DNA of 64,000 nt from Paramecium sonneborni (taxonomy: Eukaryota > Ciliophora > Oligohymenophorea > Peniculida > Parameciidae). Both the position numbers and the translations under genes were made by a program. Position 1 is the stretch's first letter. Each line of letters opens with the position of its first letter. The notes beneath the pieces are model-generated. The model made no database searches, was not told the DNA's origin, and was given only the letters and a program-made list of their open reading frames with translations. Where the stretch lies: the NCBI GenBank assembly GCA_905182985.1, contig CAJJDN010000098.1, positions 194,117 through 258,116 on the forward strand, in the 5' to 3' direction. This document shows, in pieces, positions 39,388 to 51,794 of this stretch.

Positions 39388-42187
39388 TCATTTCAATCCA
39401 TAGTGGTACAAATCCCACTTGGCTGATTCCACATTCTTAAAAATCTGCCAACATTTTTTGAATTCTATATATACTTTATATAAATACTATCTAATCAATA
39501 ATTTATTGTTATCTTTTATAACATTAAAGAAAAGGGCTGTGATTTATACAGATATAATTCTGCTATTAAGCCGTTATAAGATAGAATAACATAAATCATT
39601 TCTCTTTAATTTCTATGCTAATCGAGCACATTTATATAAAAACATTGACTCAGCTTTTATAAATGCTATATAGGTTTTTTCTTTGTCTGGTTCATCTTCA
39701 TTTAATGGTTGTACAATATAAAATTCTTTTAACTCAACTTATCCACCTAAATGTTACTTAGTCTATAAAGCTTTCTTTAAATTTGATTTAAACAAAGGAG
39801 ATGATGCATTAGCAGGTTGTTAATTTTATGTCTAATTTTATTATTAGTTTTGTTAATTTAATTGTTGTTTATTCGATTCTTAAGAAGGATAAAATAATAA
39901 ATCTAATTCAGTTTATATTTTATTAATTGTTTCTACCATTCCATTTAATAGATTATTTATCTATTCTTTTCTTCTTTTTAATTATTCATTCATCTACACT
40001 TATTCTTATTGACTTAAATTTTAATTTAAATAAGATATCAAACCATAAATTTATGATTTTGTTGGTTGAGTCGCATCCTAACCTGATTTAGGAGCTTATG
40101 AAATCATTTCATTTTACTATATATTAACTCTGTTAACAATAGTAATAAATTATTTATTTTACCTTTCTGATTCCACACTTTCAAATGCATTTTCTATAAT
40201 TATAGTATTTGCCTTTTTTATTTATTATTATTTCTTTTTCATGCTTGTAAACTTTAATGGAGATTTTGTAACTTTATTATTATGTTGAGGAGTCTAATAC
40301 ATTCGAGGACCAATATTAGTAAAATCAAATGATTTATTAATTTTTTATTTTTTAAGAAACTCTGGTTGTTCTTCATCAGAATCACAGTCTTCTATGTCTT
40401 CTTGTAGTCTTGGATTACACATGCTTTTCTTTAAAAATAAGAATAACATTTATACATTTGTATTGCTTATTTAACTAATATTAAGGTTTAAATTTCTTTA
40501 ATTTTTGATTGCAATTGAAAATTCACTTGGGTCATATATTTAATCAATTTATTTTTAGACTACTTTTGCTGTTGTATAAAAATATTAATTGATATAAGAT
40601 TTTAATTTTTGATAACCAACTACATGTTAAATCTTAATAACTTCTTTGAGAATATTAGTTAATTCACTATCAATTTCTAAAAGATCGTTATGCATAAGAG
40701 TTTCATATGTTTAAGGATTGACTTTACATTCTGGTCTTTAAAAATGCTTAGACATCATTTCAATTATATGCTAAGTTATAAAAAATAAAAATACTTTCTA
40801 ATCTTTCTTATTATTCAATCTTGGGCGAACAAGTAAATTTTCTATACTTGGATAACCACACAATTAAACATAGCTCTCAATTTTATCTGCTGCCAAAGGA
40901 TGCACAATCTTATATATCTAATCTAACTAAGATTATTATTATAAATTTTTATTTTGAGTCAACAACCTATAATTCATTATATTCATTTCATTCCATAATT
41001 ATTTCACTGTCTATTTTAATGGTAAAGCAGATGCTCTATTTATAAAAATCAAACTAATTTGAAATAACTTTTATTTACGAAATATTTTAGACTAATTTTT
41101 AATTCATATTATACCATTGTTATCCAAATAGTTTAATTCTCATAACATTCGATAATCAAATCTTTTAATAGAATAAAAGCCATCTCATAATTACTTTACT
41201 TAATAAAAACATTTGCCATAATGAATTTCGGAAGATTAAACCAATTATTTGATTCTTACAATTTTATTAATTCCTATAAACTTTTTTTGTAATTCCTAAA
41301 ATCAATTCATTTTTTTACTTCATTCTATAGTGAATTAATGATTTGATTAATTTAAAAATTGTGTTGTCATCTAAATTATTGAATTAATCAAGTAATAAAT
41401 CTAATTAATTAGTATTGTGTAAATAATTGAAAATTAGACTTAAAGGCCAATTGAGATAAAAAATTATATCATTTAAAGGAGGGATATCAGATTTAGATTT
41501 TATTTTATTAAGATCCTGAAATTAATTATCTAAACCTTATATTTTTTAAAGAAGTTTTGCAATAAGATTTTATAATAGTTTTGGATTATTAATACTAGTC
41601 TAATTATAGAATCTACCAATATTTGGCATTTTAAAATTGGCATCCAATAACCTTAAAACACCACTTATATATGCTCCTTCCCAATGACTTTTTGATAATT
41701 GTATACATTATTTGTTTTATTGCAAACCATAATTTTTAAACTAGGATAGTCCCTCACTTGGTTATTCAAATTAACAAACTAAGAGGATTTTTGAAAATAT
41801 ATCATATGTTATATATGTTATCTAATTAAAATACTAATAAAAAATTACTTTATAAATAATGACATCACTTCCAAATATTTTGGAAAAAGTGTCTTTTTCT
41901 TAATTCATTATCAAAGATTAAATATAAGCTGAAACTTCTGCCTAAGAAGTTGGGCAAATCCCTAAAACGCAATGAAAACTTGACCATTGATCAAATCCTG
42001 ATTTAAACATCCCTAATGGTTGCTTTTTACATATTATGCATATATCAGGTAATCCTAAACCTTAAAGTTATCCTAAATTTTATAGATTTATTTTAGACAT
42101 ACCTACAGACCCTATCAGATTTTCTAAAATTCCTTCAGTTGTTGTGTCTCTAAATTCAAACAAACTTCTTACAGTACTTAATTTCAT
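39388..42187 (-). CDS. large unknown protein, about 908 residues
   Basis: Three required introns (23, 23 and 27 nt) fuse what first look like separate ORFs. The 27-nt intron joins a frame ending near 40470 to one starting at 40422, and the sum is a multiple of three. Residues 50-85 hold a Cys/His cluster (CIICKK...SSFHCVLGIC) that may bind zinc. The middle 450 residues are helical and Leu-rich (HEAT-like in texture), followed by a Gln/Asn-rich linker near 690-740 and a helical C-terminus with KEKTYIAFIKAESMFLYKC. No known family. The ATG lies only 13 bp from the edge of repeat C. Confidence 0.72.
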
Positions 42188-42200
42188 AAAATAATATATA

Positions 42201-43411
42201 AATATATAATTTGTACAAATTTCGATTAAATTGTTTCTCTAAGAAAAGTCTTCCTTAAAGATTTGCTTAAAAAATTCTCAAACTTAAAATTGAGATTGTT
42301 ATTAATGATTAAACATCTCATAATTACAGGAATTAATTTCACTTTAAATGTTATTAAATAACTTTCTTTAAGGTTGATCTAAAGTATTATGACTCAATCA
42401 AACACAAAATGTAAACTTTTTTTTAAGAAATTCAATGCTCTTATGCTTTTTTTAAACTTAAAGATAAAATGAACAATTTCTATTATAAAAGGAATCAATT
42501 CAAAATAATAGAGATATATTTGAGAAATAATTAAAAAAAATTGAACTTGACTACCTAATGAAGTAAGATTTCATATTTGTGATTGAAGCTTAACTCAAAG
42601 TAATTATAAATAATCACACTAATCATGAAAAATTAACATGATAAAACTGTTTGATCTAAGTATGTTTAGAACACAGGAGAAAATCAAAAATCTTATACTC
42701 ATTAAGTTAAACCAAGTTTGATACATAACAAATAATTCTATCTGATAGTTTTTTCAATTTTTATAATTCTCGTGTGAATTCCGAATATACCCATCATAAT
42801 TTAATTTTTCTATCTGTCTTAAAAGCGCTGCCTCCCTTTATATCTATATTCTTTGCAAAATAAACGATTAAATCAAATTCTAGTTTTCACTAAAACTTTT
42901 TTATTTAGTTTCAAGTTCATTAAATTAACTAAAAGTTGGAAATAATATTTTTTGTTCGAAATAATTTTAAAAACGAGATGAATTAATTTCATATCCACAA
43001 TAATACTCAAAAATTCATTTTTCAAATTAATTTGGAAAAACAGTAATAAAGAGCAAAAGTAAAATTATTATTTTAATCCTTAAAATAAACACACAGGGGA
43101 CATTAAAGATTTGAATCATAAATTCCTATTTTAAAACTAGTAATTAATTAGAGGTTTTTAATTTAAGAATACCTTTAAAACTAAAAAAAAAAATACTAAA
43201 CACTTTTCTATCAAAAACATTTAACTTCATTAAAAATTATAAAAATCAATTTAATTTAATTTAATTAATAATTTTATTAAATTTTTTAATTATTTATATG
43301 CATGTAAATTCCTAAAATAATTGGAAACTATCATTGCAATTTTATGTATTACCTTAATTTTCATTCAAAAAAATATAAATTTAATTCACTTAAAATTCAA
43401 AGTAATGGTTA
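42201..43411. repeat. direct repeat C, copy 1 (contig-end overlap)
   Basis: These 1211 bp match 43413-44623 at offset 1212 and end at a single N. No gene is seen in them. This is again a likely unmerged contig overlap. Confidence 0.9.
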
Positions 43412-43412
43412 N
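43412..43412. other. assembly gap, single N
   Basis: One undetermined base joining the two copies of repeat C. Confidence 0.98.
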
Positions 43413-44623
43413 AATATATAATTTGTACAAATTTCGATTAAATTGTTTCTCTAAGAAAAGTCTTCCTTAAAGATTTGCTTAAAAAATTCTCAAACTTAAA
43501 ATTGAGATTGTTATTAATGATTAAACATCTCATAATTACAGGAATTAATTTCACTTTAAATGTTATTAAATAACTTTCTTTAAGGTTGATCTAAAGTATT
43601 ATGACTCAATCAAACACAAAATGTAAACTTTTTTTTAAGAAATTCAATGCTCTTATGCTTTTTTTAAACTTAAAGATAAAATGAACAATTTCTATTATAA
43701 AAGGAATCAATTCAAAATAATAGAGATATATTTGAGAAATAATTAAAAAAAATTGAACTTGACTACCTAATGAAGTAAGATTTCATATTTGTGATTGAAG
43801 CTTAACTCAAAGTAATTATAAATAATCACACTAATCATGAAAAATTAACATGATAAAACTGTTTGATCTAAGTATGTTTAGAACACAGGAGAAAATCAAA
43901 AATCTTATACTCATTAAGTTAAACCAAGTTTGATACATAACAAATAATTCTATCTGATAGTTTTTTCAATTTTTATAATTCTCGTGTGAATTCCGAATAT
44001 ACCCATCATAATTTAATTTTTCTATCTGTCTTAAAAGCGCTGCCTCCCTTTATATCTATATTCTTTGCAAAATAAACGATTAAATCAAATTCTAGTTTTC
44101 ACTAAAACTTTTTTATTTAGTTTCAAGTTCATTAAATTAACTAAAAGTTGGAAATAATATTTTTTGTTCGAAATAATTTTAAAAACGAGATGAATTAATT
44201 TCATATCCACAATAATACTCAAAAATTCATTTTTCAAATTAATTTGGAAAAACAGTAATAAAGAGCAAAAGTAAAATTATTATTTTAATCCTTAAAATAA
44301 ACACACAGGGGACATTAAAGATTTGAATCATAAATTCCTATTTTAAAACTAGTAATTAATTAGAGGTTTTTAATTTAAGAATACCTTTAAAACTAAAAAA
44401 AAAAATACTAAACACTTTTCTATCAAAAACATTTAACTTCATTAAAAATTATAAAAATCAATTTAATTTAATTTAATTAATAATTTTATTAAATTTTTTA
44501 ATTATTTATATGCATGTAAATTCCTAAAATAATTGGAAACTATCATTGCAATTTTATGTATTACCTTAATTTTCATTCAAAAAAATATAAATTTAATTCA
44601 CTTAAAATTCAAAGTAATGGTTA
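43413..44623. repeat. direct repeat C, copy 2 (contig-end overlap)
   Basis: Second copy of 42201-43411, followed by unique sequence. Confidence 0.9.
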
Positions 44624-45481
44624 CATATTTACCATTAAAACATTCCTTTATTTATTAAACAATTTATATATTTCTATTTAATTTTAAATTTAAAAAAATC
44701 ATATATCTTATATTATGAAAATTTTAGTAAGCATTTCATTTTATAAACTCAAATCTATATATAATTATTATAATATAAAGGACAATAACTTTATATAACT
44801 AATTCTTTATTCTAGGAGAGACAGTAAGGGTTTATCTAAAATTGTAAAACAAAGATTTTAAGTGTAAATTATTGTTTAAACACTTCAAATATTATCTCAT
44901 TAAATAAATATGACTCGCAGTTGTTACAAATTTTTAAAAATATATTTATTAGTTTCGATAAACATAAAAAATTTATGAAAAATTGAAAAAATATTTGTGT
45001 TGTTACTAATTTTTTTTATTTATTGTTTATATAGTCTTGAGTTGATCTTAAAATTATAATTAATAAGTAATTTTATAATATATATTCTAAGTAGATAGAC
45101 CCATTATTATAAAAATAAATTCTTAAAGGATTTTTATTTTGCTTATTTTGATGGAGAGGCACCATTATAATTAATAAAGTATTTATTTAATATTAAAATG
45201 GTTTTATTAATTCTTGTTTTTAATTACAATATTAATCTTGATTACATTCTTTTAAGAGAAGCATAATAATATTAAGTATAAGGAAAAAAATAAATGAAAA
45301 TGTAAAATTAGATAACTGAGAAGAATGGAACATTAATTATCTCTTTCTTGTATGAAATTTTACTTTTAATTGTTCCTTAGAATATTAAATATATGCAGAA
45401 AGTTTGTAAGGCTAACATCTTTAATTATTTTGTTTGAGTTGGTGATTTTAAGTTTTTAATTTCATATATAATAAATTATAA

Positions 45482-46989
45482 ATGGAGATTTAAAAAATTA
45501 GCAATTAATTGATCTTTTAGTGCGAAGTGATTCGTAAACATTTGCTAATTGATAAACGTTATTAGCTATAGTTATTTGAAAATAAGATCATTATCAGAGA
45601 GAATGTATAGTATATAAAATTGATAATCTCATAGTCAGAGCACCCAGCTAAGTATGAAATTGATCTGAATCTAAAAAATCAATTAGATTGGAAACATAGT
45701 GATGATCATAAAATAAAAGAGTTTGGGATAAAGTATTTTAATAAAATAAAGTGGTTTACTGGTCAATCTGTTCAAATGCTCTAAATGAAAACATATATAT
45801 AAACCAAGATTTTTATGTCTGGAATATCAGGGTTTTACTCTTCCCATGATATAATAGGTTCAGGTGCATCTTGCAAGGTAATTCTAATAAAGGATTATAT
45901 TGCAAATAAGTCTTATGCTGCTAAATGCATTAGCAAAGATTATGTAAAGAAAAAAAGAACTTCAGACAGATTCGATAGGTTAGTAAATGAAATTCAAATT
46001 CTAAGAACATTGAAGTCTCATCCTAATATAATTAAGCTAAATGAGATTTTTGAAGGGGAAAATAGTTATTATTTAGTGTTTGATTATTTAGAAGGTGAAA
46101 ACCTTCATAAATTTATCAAAAACTAATTATATTAAATACCTGAAAATAATGTTCGGACAATTTTACAAGTATTGTTGTCTTATTAAATTTAGTAAATATT
46201 GTTAGGCATTCGAAAATGCCATCAACAAAATATTATTCATAGAGATATGAAATTAGAAAATGTTATGCTTTCTAAAGCTAATTCTATTGATAATATTAAA
46301 ATCATTGATTTTGGTTTAGCTATATTTAATACTCCTGATTATCCATTTGCTGTGTGTGGTACACCTGGATATATTGCACCTGAAATATTAAATTATGAAG
46401 TAAATAAATTTAAAACTGACAGATTCATTTATACTCCTCAAATCGATATGTTTGGTATTGGTGTCATGCTCTATAGAATGTAAAATTAATAAAATTATTT
46501 AGAATGACTAAATAGCCTCTATTTTCTGCTGAAAAAACTAAAGAATTAATTAATAAAAACTAGAAATGTTTTTATGTCAAACATACCATTTCTTAATATA
46601 GCAATATTTTAAATCAAATTTTACATGGATTATTAGAATTCAATCCTAAAAAGAGACTCACAGCAGAATAAGCCTTGGAATTACTTTAAACATAATAGTT
46701 TAATTAAATTACATTGAGGAATGAGTCTACCAGAAACATAACTATTAATGATGAATTCTAAATTCCTGTTTACGATGATATTATATAGACTCCATATCTA
46801 TTTCCTAATCGTAAAATTAAAAAGGAGTTGTACTTCCCACATTCATATCATTTGAATGAAGATAGAATTAATTTAAACGGAAAATCTTACTTACCATCCT
46901 TCAGCATTAAACCTAGCTTGGAATATGGAAAAAATAGTTTAATTGATAAATCTCTTAAAGTTCCTAAAGATTTCATTATTGAATAATGA
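45482..46989 (+). CDS. Ser/Thr protein kinase, CAMK-like, with N-terminal PH-like domain
   Basis: About 486 residues with introns at 46169-46192 and 46480-46502. A further in-frame 30-nt stretch (GTATAG...CATAG) near 45608 may also be spliced. The start is ATG 45482, not the internal ATG 45815. The upstream 110 codons are in frame, TGA-free and look like a PH-type domain (KRYQLQLFENKIIIREN). The kinase is complete: IGSGASCKV loop, AAKCISK lysine, IIHRDMKLEN, IIDFGLA and GTPGYIAPE. A tail of about 110 residues follows. It should be an active cytosolic kinase. The architecture parallels the pseudokinase at 25385. Confidence 0.85.
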
Positions 46990-47812
46990 TATTGTATTTA
47001 TAATATCTAGTTTTTAATTATCTTTTGTTAATTTTTTAGTTCTCATATTAATAGCATTGAAAATTAGAAAAAAAAATTAACTTCTCATATTTATAAGCCT
47101 TTCTAAAAATAAGAATTAAGCAAAAAGGATTAAGAAACAAAATTTCTATATTTAGATTTAAACTATTTTTATATCTTTTTTTTTGTAATGGTTTTTAATA
47201 TCATGATTTTTTTTAATGTACCTTAAAATTTTTATTTAAAAATTTACACAGTTTCATTATTTATAATGTTTTCTTGAACTATAAAGAGAATAAATAAAAT
47301 TTAAAATAAATCTCTTACTGATGACCTCAATTACATAAATAACTTTATACAAATAATTATTTAATCTCTTATCTATTACCAAATTTATTGAAATCCTTAT
47401 TGAATTCAATTATCAAATATAATTTTATAATTTTTAAATGAATTCTTACATCAACCAACTTTTAAGATGTATTTATTATCGACAAATCTTAAAAGAATTC
47501 TAGAAAACATGATTAAAATTAATTAATGGTAAAAGTTAATTACATCTTAAATTACTCTTTATAAAATCATTTATTTTTTAATTAATTTTATACAAAATAA
47601 TTTAATATAATTGATTAAAGGAAATTGAAATTTCTTCTTAGATGCCTGAATAATTTTATTAATTTATTGAAAGTTTATAATATGTTTTATATAAAAAGAA
47701 TACAAATATTAAATTATATAAATTGATAATATGTAAAGGAGATTAAATTTATCTAAAAAATGACTATAGTTTTATTCTAAAAAGAGTAGTTTGATTATTG
47801 TATATTTAAGAT
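46990..47812. other. convergent intergenic spacer
   Basis: More than 800 bp of AT-rich sequence between the ends of the kinase and ankyrin genes. It contains poly-T runs and no supported gene. Confidence 0.5.
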
Positions 47813-48955
47813 TCAATTTAAAATTAATTAAAAAGGATGTTAATACATAAATATTAATTCAAAAAAATTCTTCTTTTAATTTTTTTTCCCCCCACATATT
47901 TATAATGTCAACCTTATAAATAAATAATGAAAAAATACTCTTCTAATTTAGGTTAATATTTTTCTAATCCTTTTATTGTCACCAACTACTTCACTTAAAT
48001 CTGTTACAGAAGTAGACCATGGATATGCTTTATTTCTTAATAATAACTAAATTAAATTTTTGAATTTTACTTCAATAATTGGAATATTATTTTCTTAAAT
48101 TGCTAAATAGAGAGGAGTTCTATTCAATATATCGATAGCATCAACATCAGCATGATTTTTAATTAAGAATTCTGTCATGTCATATAATCCCTTTTTACTT
48201 GACCAATGAAGAGCTGTCATATTAAAGTAATCGAAATCGAAAACAATATATTTATTCTTATCTAAATATTGCTTAACTTTTTCTAGCTGATTCAATTTAA
48301 CAGCATGGATAAATTCTTAAGAGTTTGGTTTTTAATATGGTTTTTTAGAGAATATTTACTTTTAGAGCATAATTTTAGTATTGATGTTCATTTCTTTGAG
48401 TTTTCTTAAGGCTCTTAATAAGCAACCCTTTAATTCTTTTTTAGATCTTTTAGGAGGTTTAATATCTTCATTTAGTATTTTTTCTTAAAGTTTATCAATA
48501 TTTTTAGTTGTAATGATGGATGAATTTTCTAGTTAATTTTTTAATCTTTTTGGTGATTTAGTCGAAATAGATAAGCATTCATCTTATTTTTCTGTTTCAT
48601 TAGGTAGAATATGAGTTTGTGATTCACAATTTAATTCTCTTGATATTATAATTTAATTAGGTCTTAAAGGAGAGACATAAGATGATTTAGATAATGTTGT
48701 TCTATTTGTACTTAATGGACTTGAAAGTATTTTAATTCTAAATCGAGGTGAATTATTTTTTGAGATTTAGGTTTCTATTTTGATTGGAGCAATTTTAGAG
48801 ATAAAATTATCTTTTTTAGATGGTAATTTTATTATTTAACCTTTTTTTTATTTTTCTAGAAAATCTTTAATGGAAAACTTGACTACCGTACCTCAAAAGA
48901 GTTAATATTATTATATACTAGTATTAGTTAAATTGGTCATGCTTTGGACTCTCAT
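47813..48955 (-). CDS. ankyrin-repeat protein, about 363 residues
   Basis: A 27-nt intron near the start (GTA...GAG) removes a TGA, and a 24-nt one lies between the ankyrin units. The first 200 residues are Ser/Thr/Lys-rich and probably disordered. Residues 240-320 hold ankyrin repeats: FNMTALHWSSKKGLYDMTEF with the following LIKNHADVDAIDI, then LNRTPLYLAIQENNIPIIE. The last 25 codons before TGA 47813-47815 cross a T8-C6 tract and are doubtful; the true end may be near 47,905 through another splice. Role unknown, probably protein binding. Confidence 0.7.
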
Positions 48956-49311
48956 TTTTTCTAAACATGACTATCTTGATATTGATATAGAATTTACCTA
49001 CATTCTTATTAGATTTTTTAATAACTTGAAGGATTGGATTTCTTGATAAACATTTAATTTTAAAAGTTAAATAGTAATTATTAAATTAGAAATTATATAT
49101 AGAGTTAATTAGAATGATTTTTATTGTTCTTTAGGATTAAAGAATATTAAATGTATCTGTTAGGTTGATATGAGAATGAAAAGATTAATAAGATTTATTA
49201 TAAAATAAAATAGATGTTATAAGGATAATAAGAATATATATATTTGAAGAGATATATGGTTTAATTATTTTAATAAGTTGTATAGATATATAAAATATAA
49301 TATAATAATTA
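48956..49311. other. divergent intergenic spacer
   Basis: AT-rich spacer between the divergent ankyrin and zinc-finger genes. I see nothing else in it. Confidence 0.5.
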
Positions 49312-50471
49312 ATGGATGAATATGATGAGGAATAATTTGAGCATTCAGAATGTTTAGATGAAAATAATGAATTTATGAATATAGATTAGGAACAATAATA
49401 AGGAGAAGGAGAGTTAGAGTAATGTGAAATTTGTAGTCGAAAATTTCATAATGAGAGAATAGGCAAGCATAGATAAGTGTGTGAGAAAGCATAATAAAAA
49501 TAAATGGAAAGAGATAAACTGATAAAACGTAAATAATAACAGAAAGCTGAGGCTTAATAGAAGTTGGATGTTAAGGAGAGAGAAGTGAAAAATAAAACAG
49601 TTAATAATTGGAGAGAACAACATAAATAATTTTAAGAGATGATTCATGGAAATAAAAAAGAGAAAGAGGTAATGAATAGAATGAATTGATGAGGTTGAAA
49701 ATGAAGGGAATGAGGGAAGAAGTATAAAGACTCCATAATTGGTAGAAAACTCATAGTATGTGTTTTGTGAATATTGTTAGCGTAGTTTTGATAGATGTAT
49801 AAATAAAAAGAATTATTTGAAGATGTTGCAGAGAGACATATACCAAAATGCAAAGAAATCAAAGCTAAACCAAAACCACCTAAAAAACATCAATAACAAG
49901 AAATGAAAAGAACTACATAATTAAGCACTGCATCTACTACAAATTAGAATGAATATATTGATTAAACTAAGTAATCTTTTCGTGCTTAAAGTTTAATGAA
50001 AACTGCTGAAGTTTAGAAAAGATAACTTCCAGAATTAAAGAAAGCTATCTATACAGGCTTTGGTATTATAGAGAATTAAAATAAATTAGGGTTTATGGAT
50101 TGTTAAACAAGGGCAACTGCATTATCAGATACAGAATGTCCTCATTGTCTTAGAAAATTTAATCCTAAAGCTGCACTTCGTCATATTCCCATTTGTGAAA
50201 AATTGATGAGTAAAGAATAATTTAGTAAAAATTATTAATATCAATATAAGAAATGAAATTAAAAAATAAAGCTTAATTAACAAAACCTAAAAAATTAGAA
50301 ACTGTTTTACCAGCTATAATCAATCAACAACCATAAATAAAAAAGATTCTTAAAGAAACAGATATCTAATTGAAACATTAATCTAAATTTTGTACTTAAT
50401 GTGGAAATAAGATGTAATTAGGACATAAATATTGTGGAGGATGTGGTCATAAAAGAGAAAATGAATAATGA
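49312..50471 (+). CDS. C2HC zinc-finger protein (ZC2HC1-type) with C-terminal zinc ribbon
   Basis: 360 residues with introns at 49669-49693, 49797-49822 and 50225-50250; each restores the frame. Three C2HC fingers are visible: CEICSRKFHNERIGKHRQVC (about residue 38), CEYCQRSF...AERHIPKC (about 150) and CPHCLRKFNPKAALRHIPIC (about 260). The chain ends with a four-cysteine ribbon (CTQCGNKMQLGHKYCGGC). Between fingers 1 and 2 lies a basic Gln-rich helix. The ZC2HC1/FAM164 family is widespread in ciliated eukaryotes and poorly characterised; nucleic-acid or protein binding is likely. Confidence 0.85.
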
Positions 50472-50611
50472 ATATATTTTTATATATAAATGACGCTCTC
50501 ATTGTTATGGCTAATATAATTGAGAATAAGGTTTTATGCTAAAATTATTTAATTAAAACTAAAGGGGGTCCATTGCATTTTATTCTGAGAACAATGTTTT
50601 TTGGATTCAAA

Positions 50612-51253
50612 ATGATCGAATAATCCTATTTTTTTCTAATACATTAATTAGAAAAACAAATGCAATATCTATACAACTACCCTTAATTCATTGATGATTT
50701 AGGATTAATCAGTTTAGAGCTGAAAAACGAGTTAATAAAATTCTTAGGGAAATAATCTGTATTAAATTTAGTGTTACAATAGTAGTAATTACTTATGTAG
50801 AAAATGAATGTTCTTAATAATTATTTAATCTCAAATGAAACTTAATCAACTATATAGGAATCTAAATTAGACAGCATGATTGTAATCCCTTAAAATGAAG
50901 AAAAAATAAATGATAAAAATTTTATTCGTAAAGAATGCTTATAGAGATATAGAGCAAAAAAGAGAATGTGGATGAATAGGACTCTTTATGAATGTAGAAA
51001 ATAGATAGCAGATAGACGCTTACGTTTTAATGGTTAATTTTTGAATTGTGAGGAAGAGAAAAAAATAATAAAAATTCATAAAATATTAGGGAACCATTAC
51101 GTAAGGATAAAAAATAATAACATAAAAATAAATGGCATAAAAAAAATAAAGCATTTAGATAAAGAGTAAATATTGGGTAAAATTGATAAGCTAATGCCAT
51201 ACGAGATTAAAAAAAGAATACAAAATAAATAAATACTGTTTAAATTACTTTGA
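50612..51253 (+). CDS. CCT-motif protein, 213 residues
   Basis: An intronless frame. Residues 105-148 fit the CCT (CONSTANS, CO-like, TOC1) motif: RYRAKKRMWMNRTLYECRKQ followed by IADRRLRFNGQF. This matches the R-Y-x-x-K-[KR]...Y-x-x-R-K-x-x-A-x-x-R-x-R-x-x-G-[RQ]-F pattern. In plants this basic motif mediates nuclear entry and NF-Y-type DNA/protein contact. The N-terminus is helical and Gln/Leu-rich, and the C-terminus is Lys/Ile-rich. A transcription-related role is inferred. It sits 21 bp upstream of PIG-P on the same strand. Confidence 0.75.
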
Positions 51254-51274
51254 TTTATTTTTATTTTTATATTT

Positions 51275-51731
51275 ATGAAAAGTATTGAAATATATGGGTT
51301 CATAGGATGGATAGCCTCTTACATAGTGTTTTTCATTTATTTAGCATGGGTATTTTTACCAGAATCAGCATTACATGTAATTAATTGATAGTTACTATAT
51401 GAAAAGTCATTAGGAATTCATTATTTTCCTTAGAAATATTGGGCTTTAGCAATTCCAAGTTTTTTAGTAGCAACAATTTTGGCAGTAATAACTGGTTATG
51501 CAGCATTGAATTATTGTTTTTGTAACAATTTTAATTCTTATGAAAATATTGAAGGTATGAATATAATTAATGATGATTATAGATAAATATACAAGATGGC
51601 ATAATGTAAAGAAAACAGAACTTCATGAAGGATTACCAGAAGTATATGATATTCCAATAAATGTTGTGAATAATGTATTATATTGGCAGAAGGAGATGAT
51701 TGAAAAATATATACCTAAACATTAAGATTGA
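51275..51731 (+). CDS. PIGP: PIG-P, GPI-GlcNAc transferase subunit P
   Basis: 132 residues with introns at 51377-51406 and 51555-51582. It begins EIYGFIGWIASYIVFFIYLA, continues WVFLPE, then after the first intron HYFPQKYWALAIP (Gln written TAG), a second membrane helix, and LPEVYDIPINVVNNVLY. This is the family pattern: two transmembrane helices around PQKYWA, then D-I-P-I-x-x-V-N-x-x-L-Y. PIG-P is part of the ER complex (with PIG-A, C, H, Q, Y) that adds GlcNAc to phosphatidylinositol, the first step of GPI anchors, which ciliate surface antigens use. Length is normal. Confidence 0.93.
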
Positions 51732-51794
51732 ATTGGCATACGAAAACTATTTGAATTTGAGTATTTACATATAATAATTAATTAACAGTTTTTC

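Larger units (their letters stand above)
42188..45481. other. long AT-rich spacer (partly duplicated by assembly)
   Basis: Once the overlap is removed the spacer is about 2.1 kb. I find no supported gene. The least AT-rich patch, around 42821-42840 (AAAAGCGCTGCCTCCC) and its copy at 44033-44052, stands out against the background but matches no RNA gene I know. Confidence 0.5.

Noticed and set aside
40821..41045. Plus-strand 74-residue frame starting MGEQVNFLYLDNHTIKHSS
   Set aside because: It lies antisense to the spliced 908-residue gene and has no support of its own.
42201..44623. Possible satellite or transposon direct repeat
   Set aside because: No coding capacity, terminal inverted repeats or target duplication; the copies meet at an N, as in the two other contig overlaps.
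45815..46126. Kinase start at ATG 45815
   Set aside because: The frame continues upstream for 111 codons without TGA into a PH-like domain with its own ATG at 45482.
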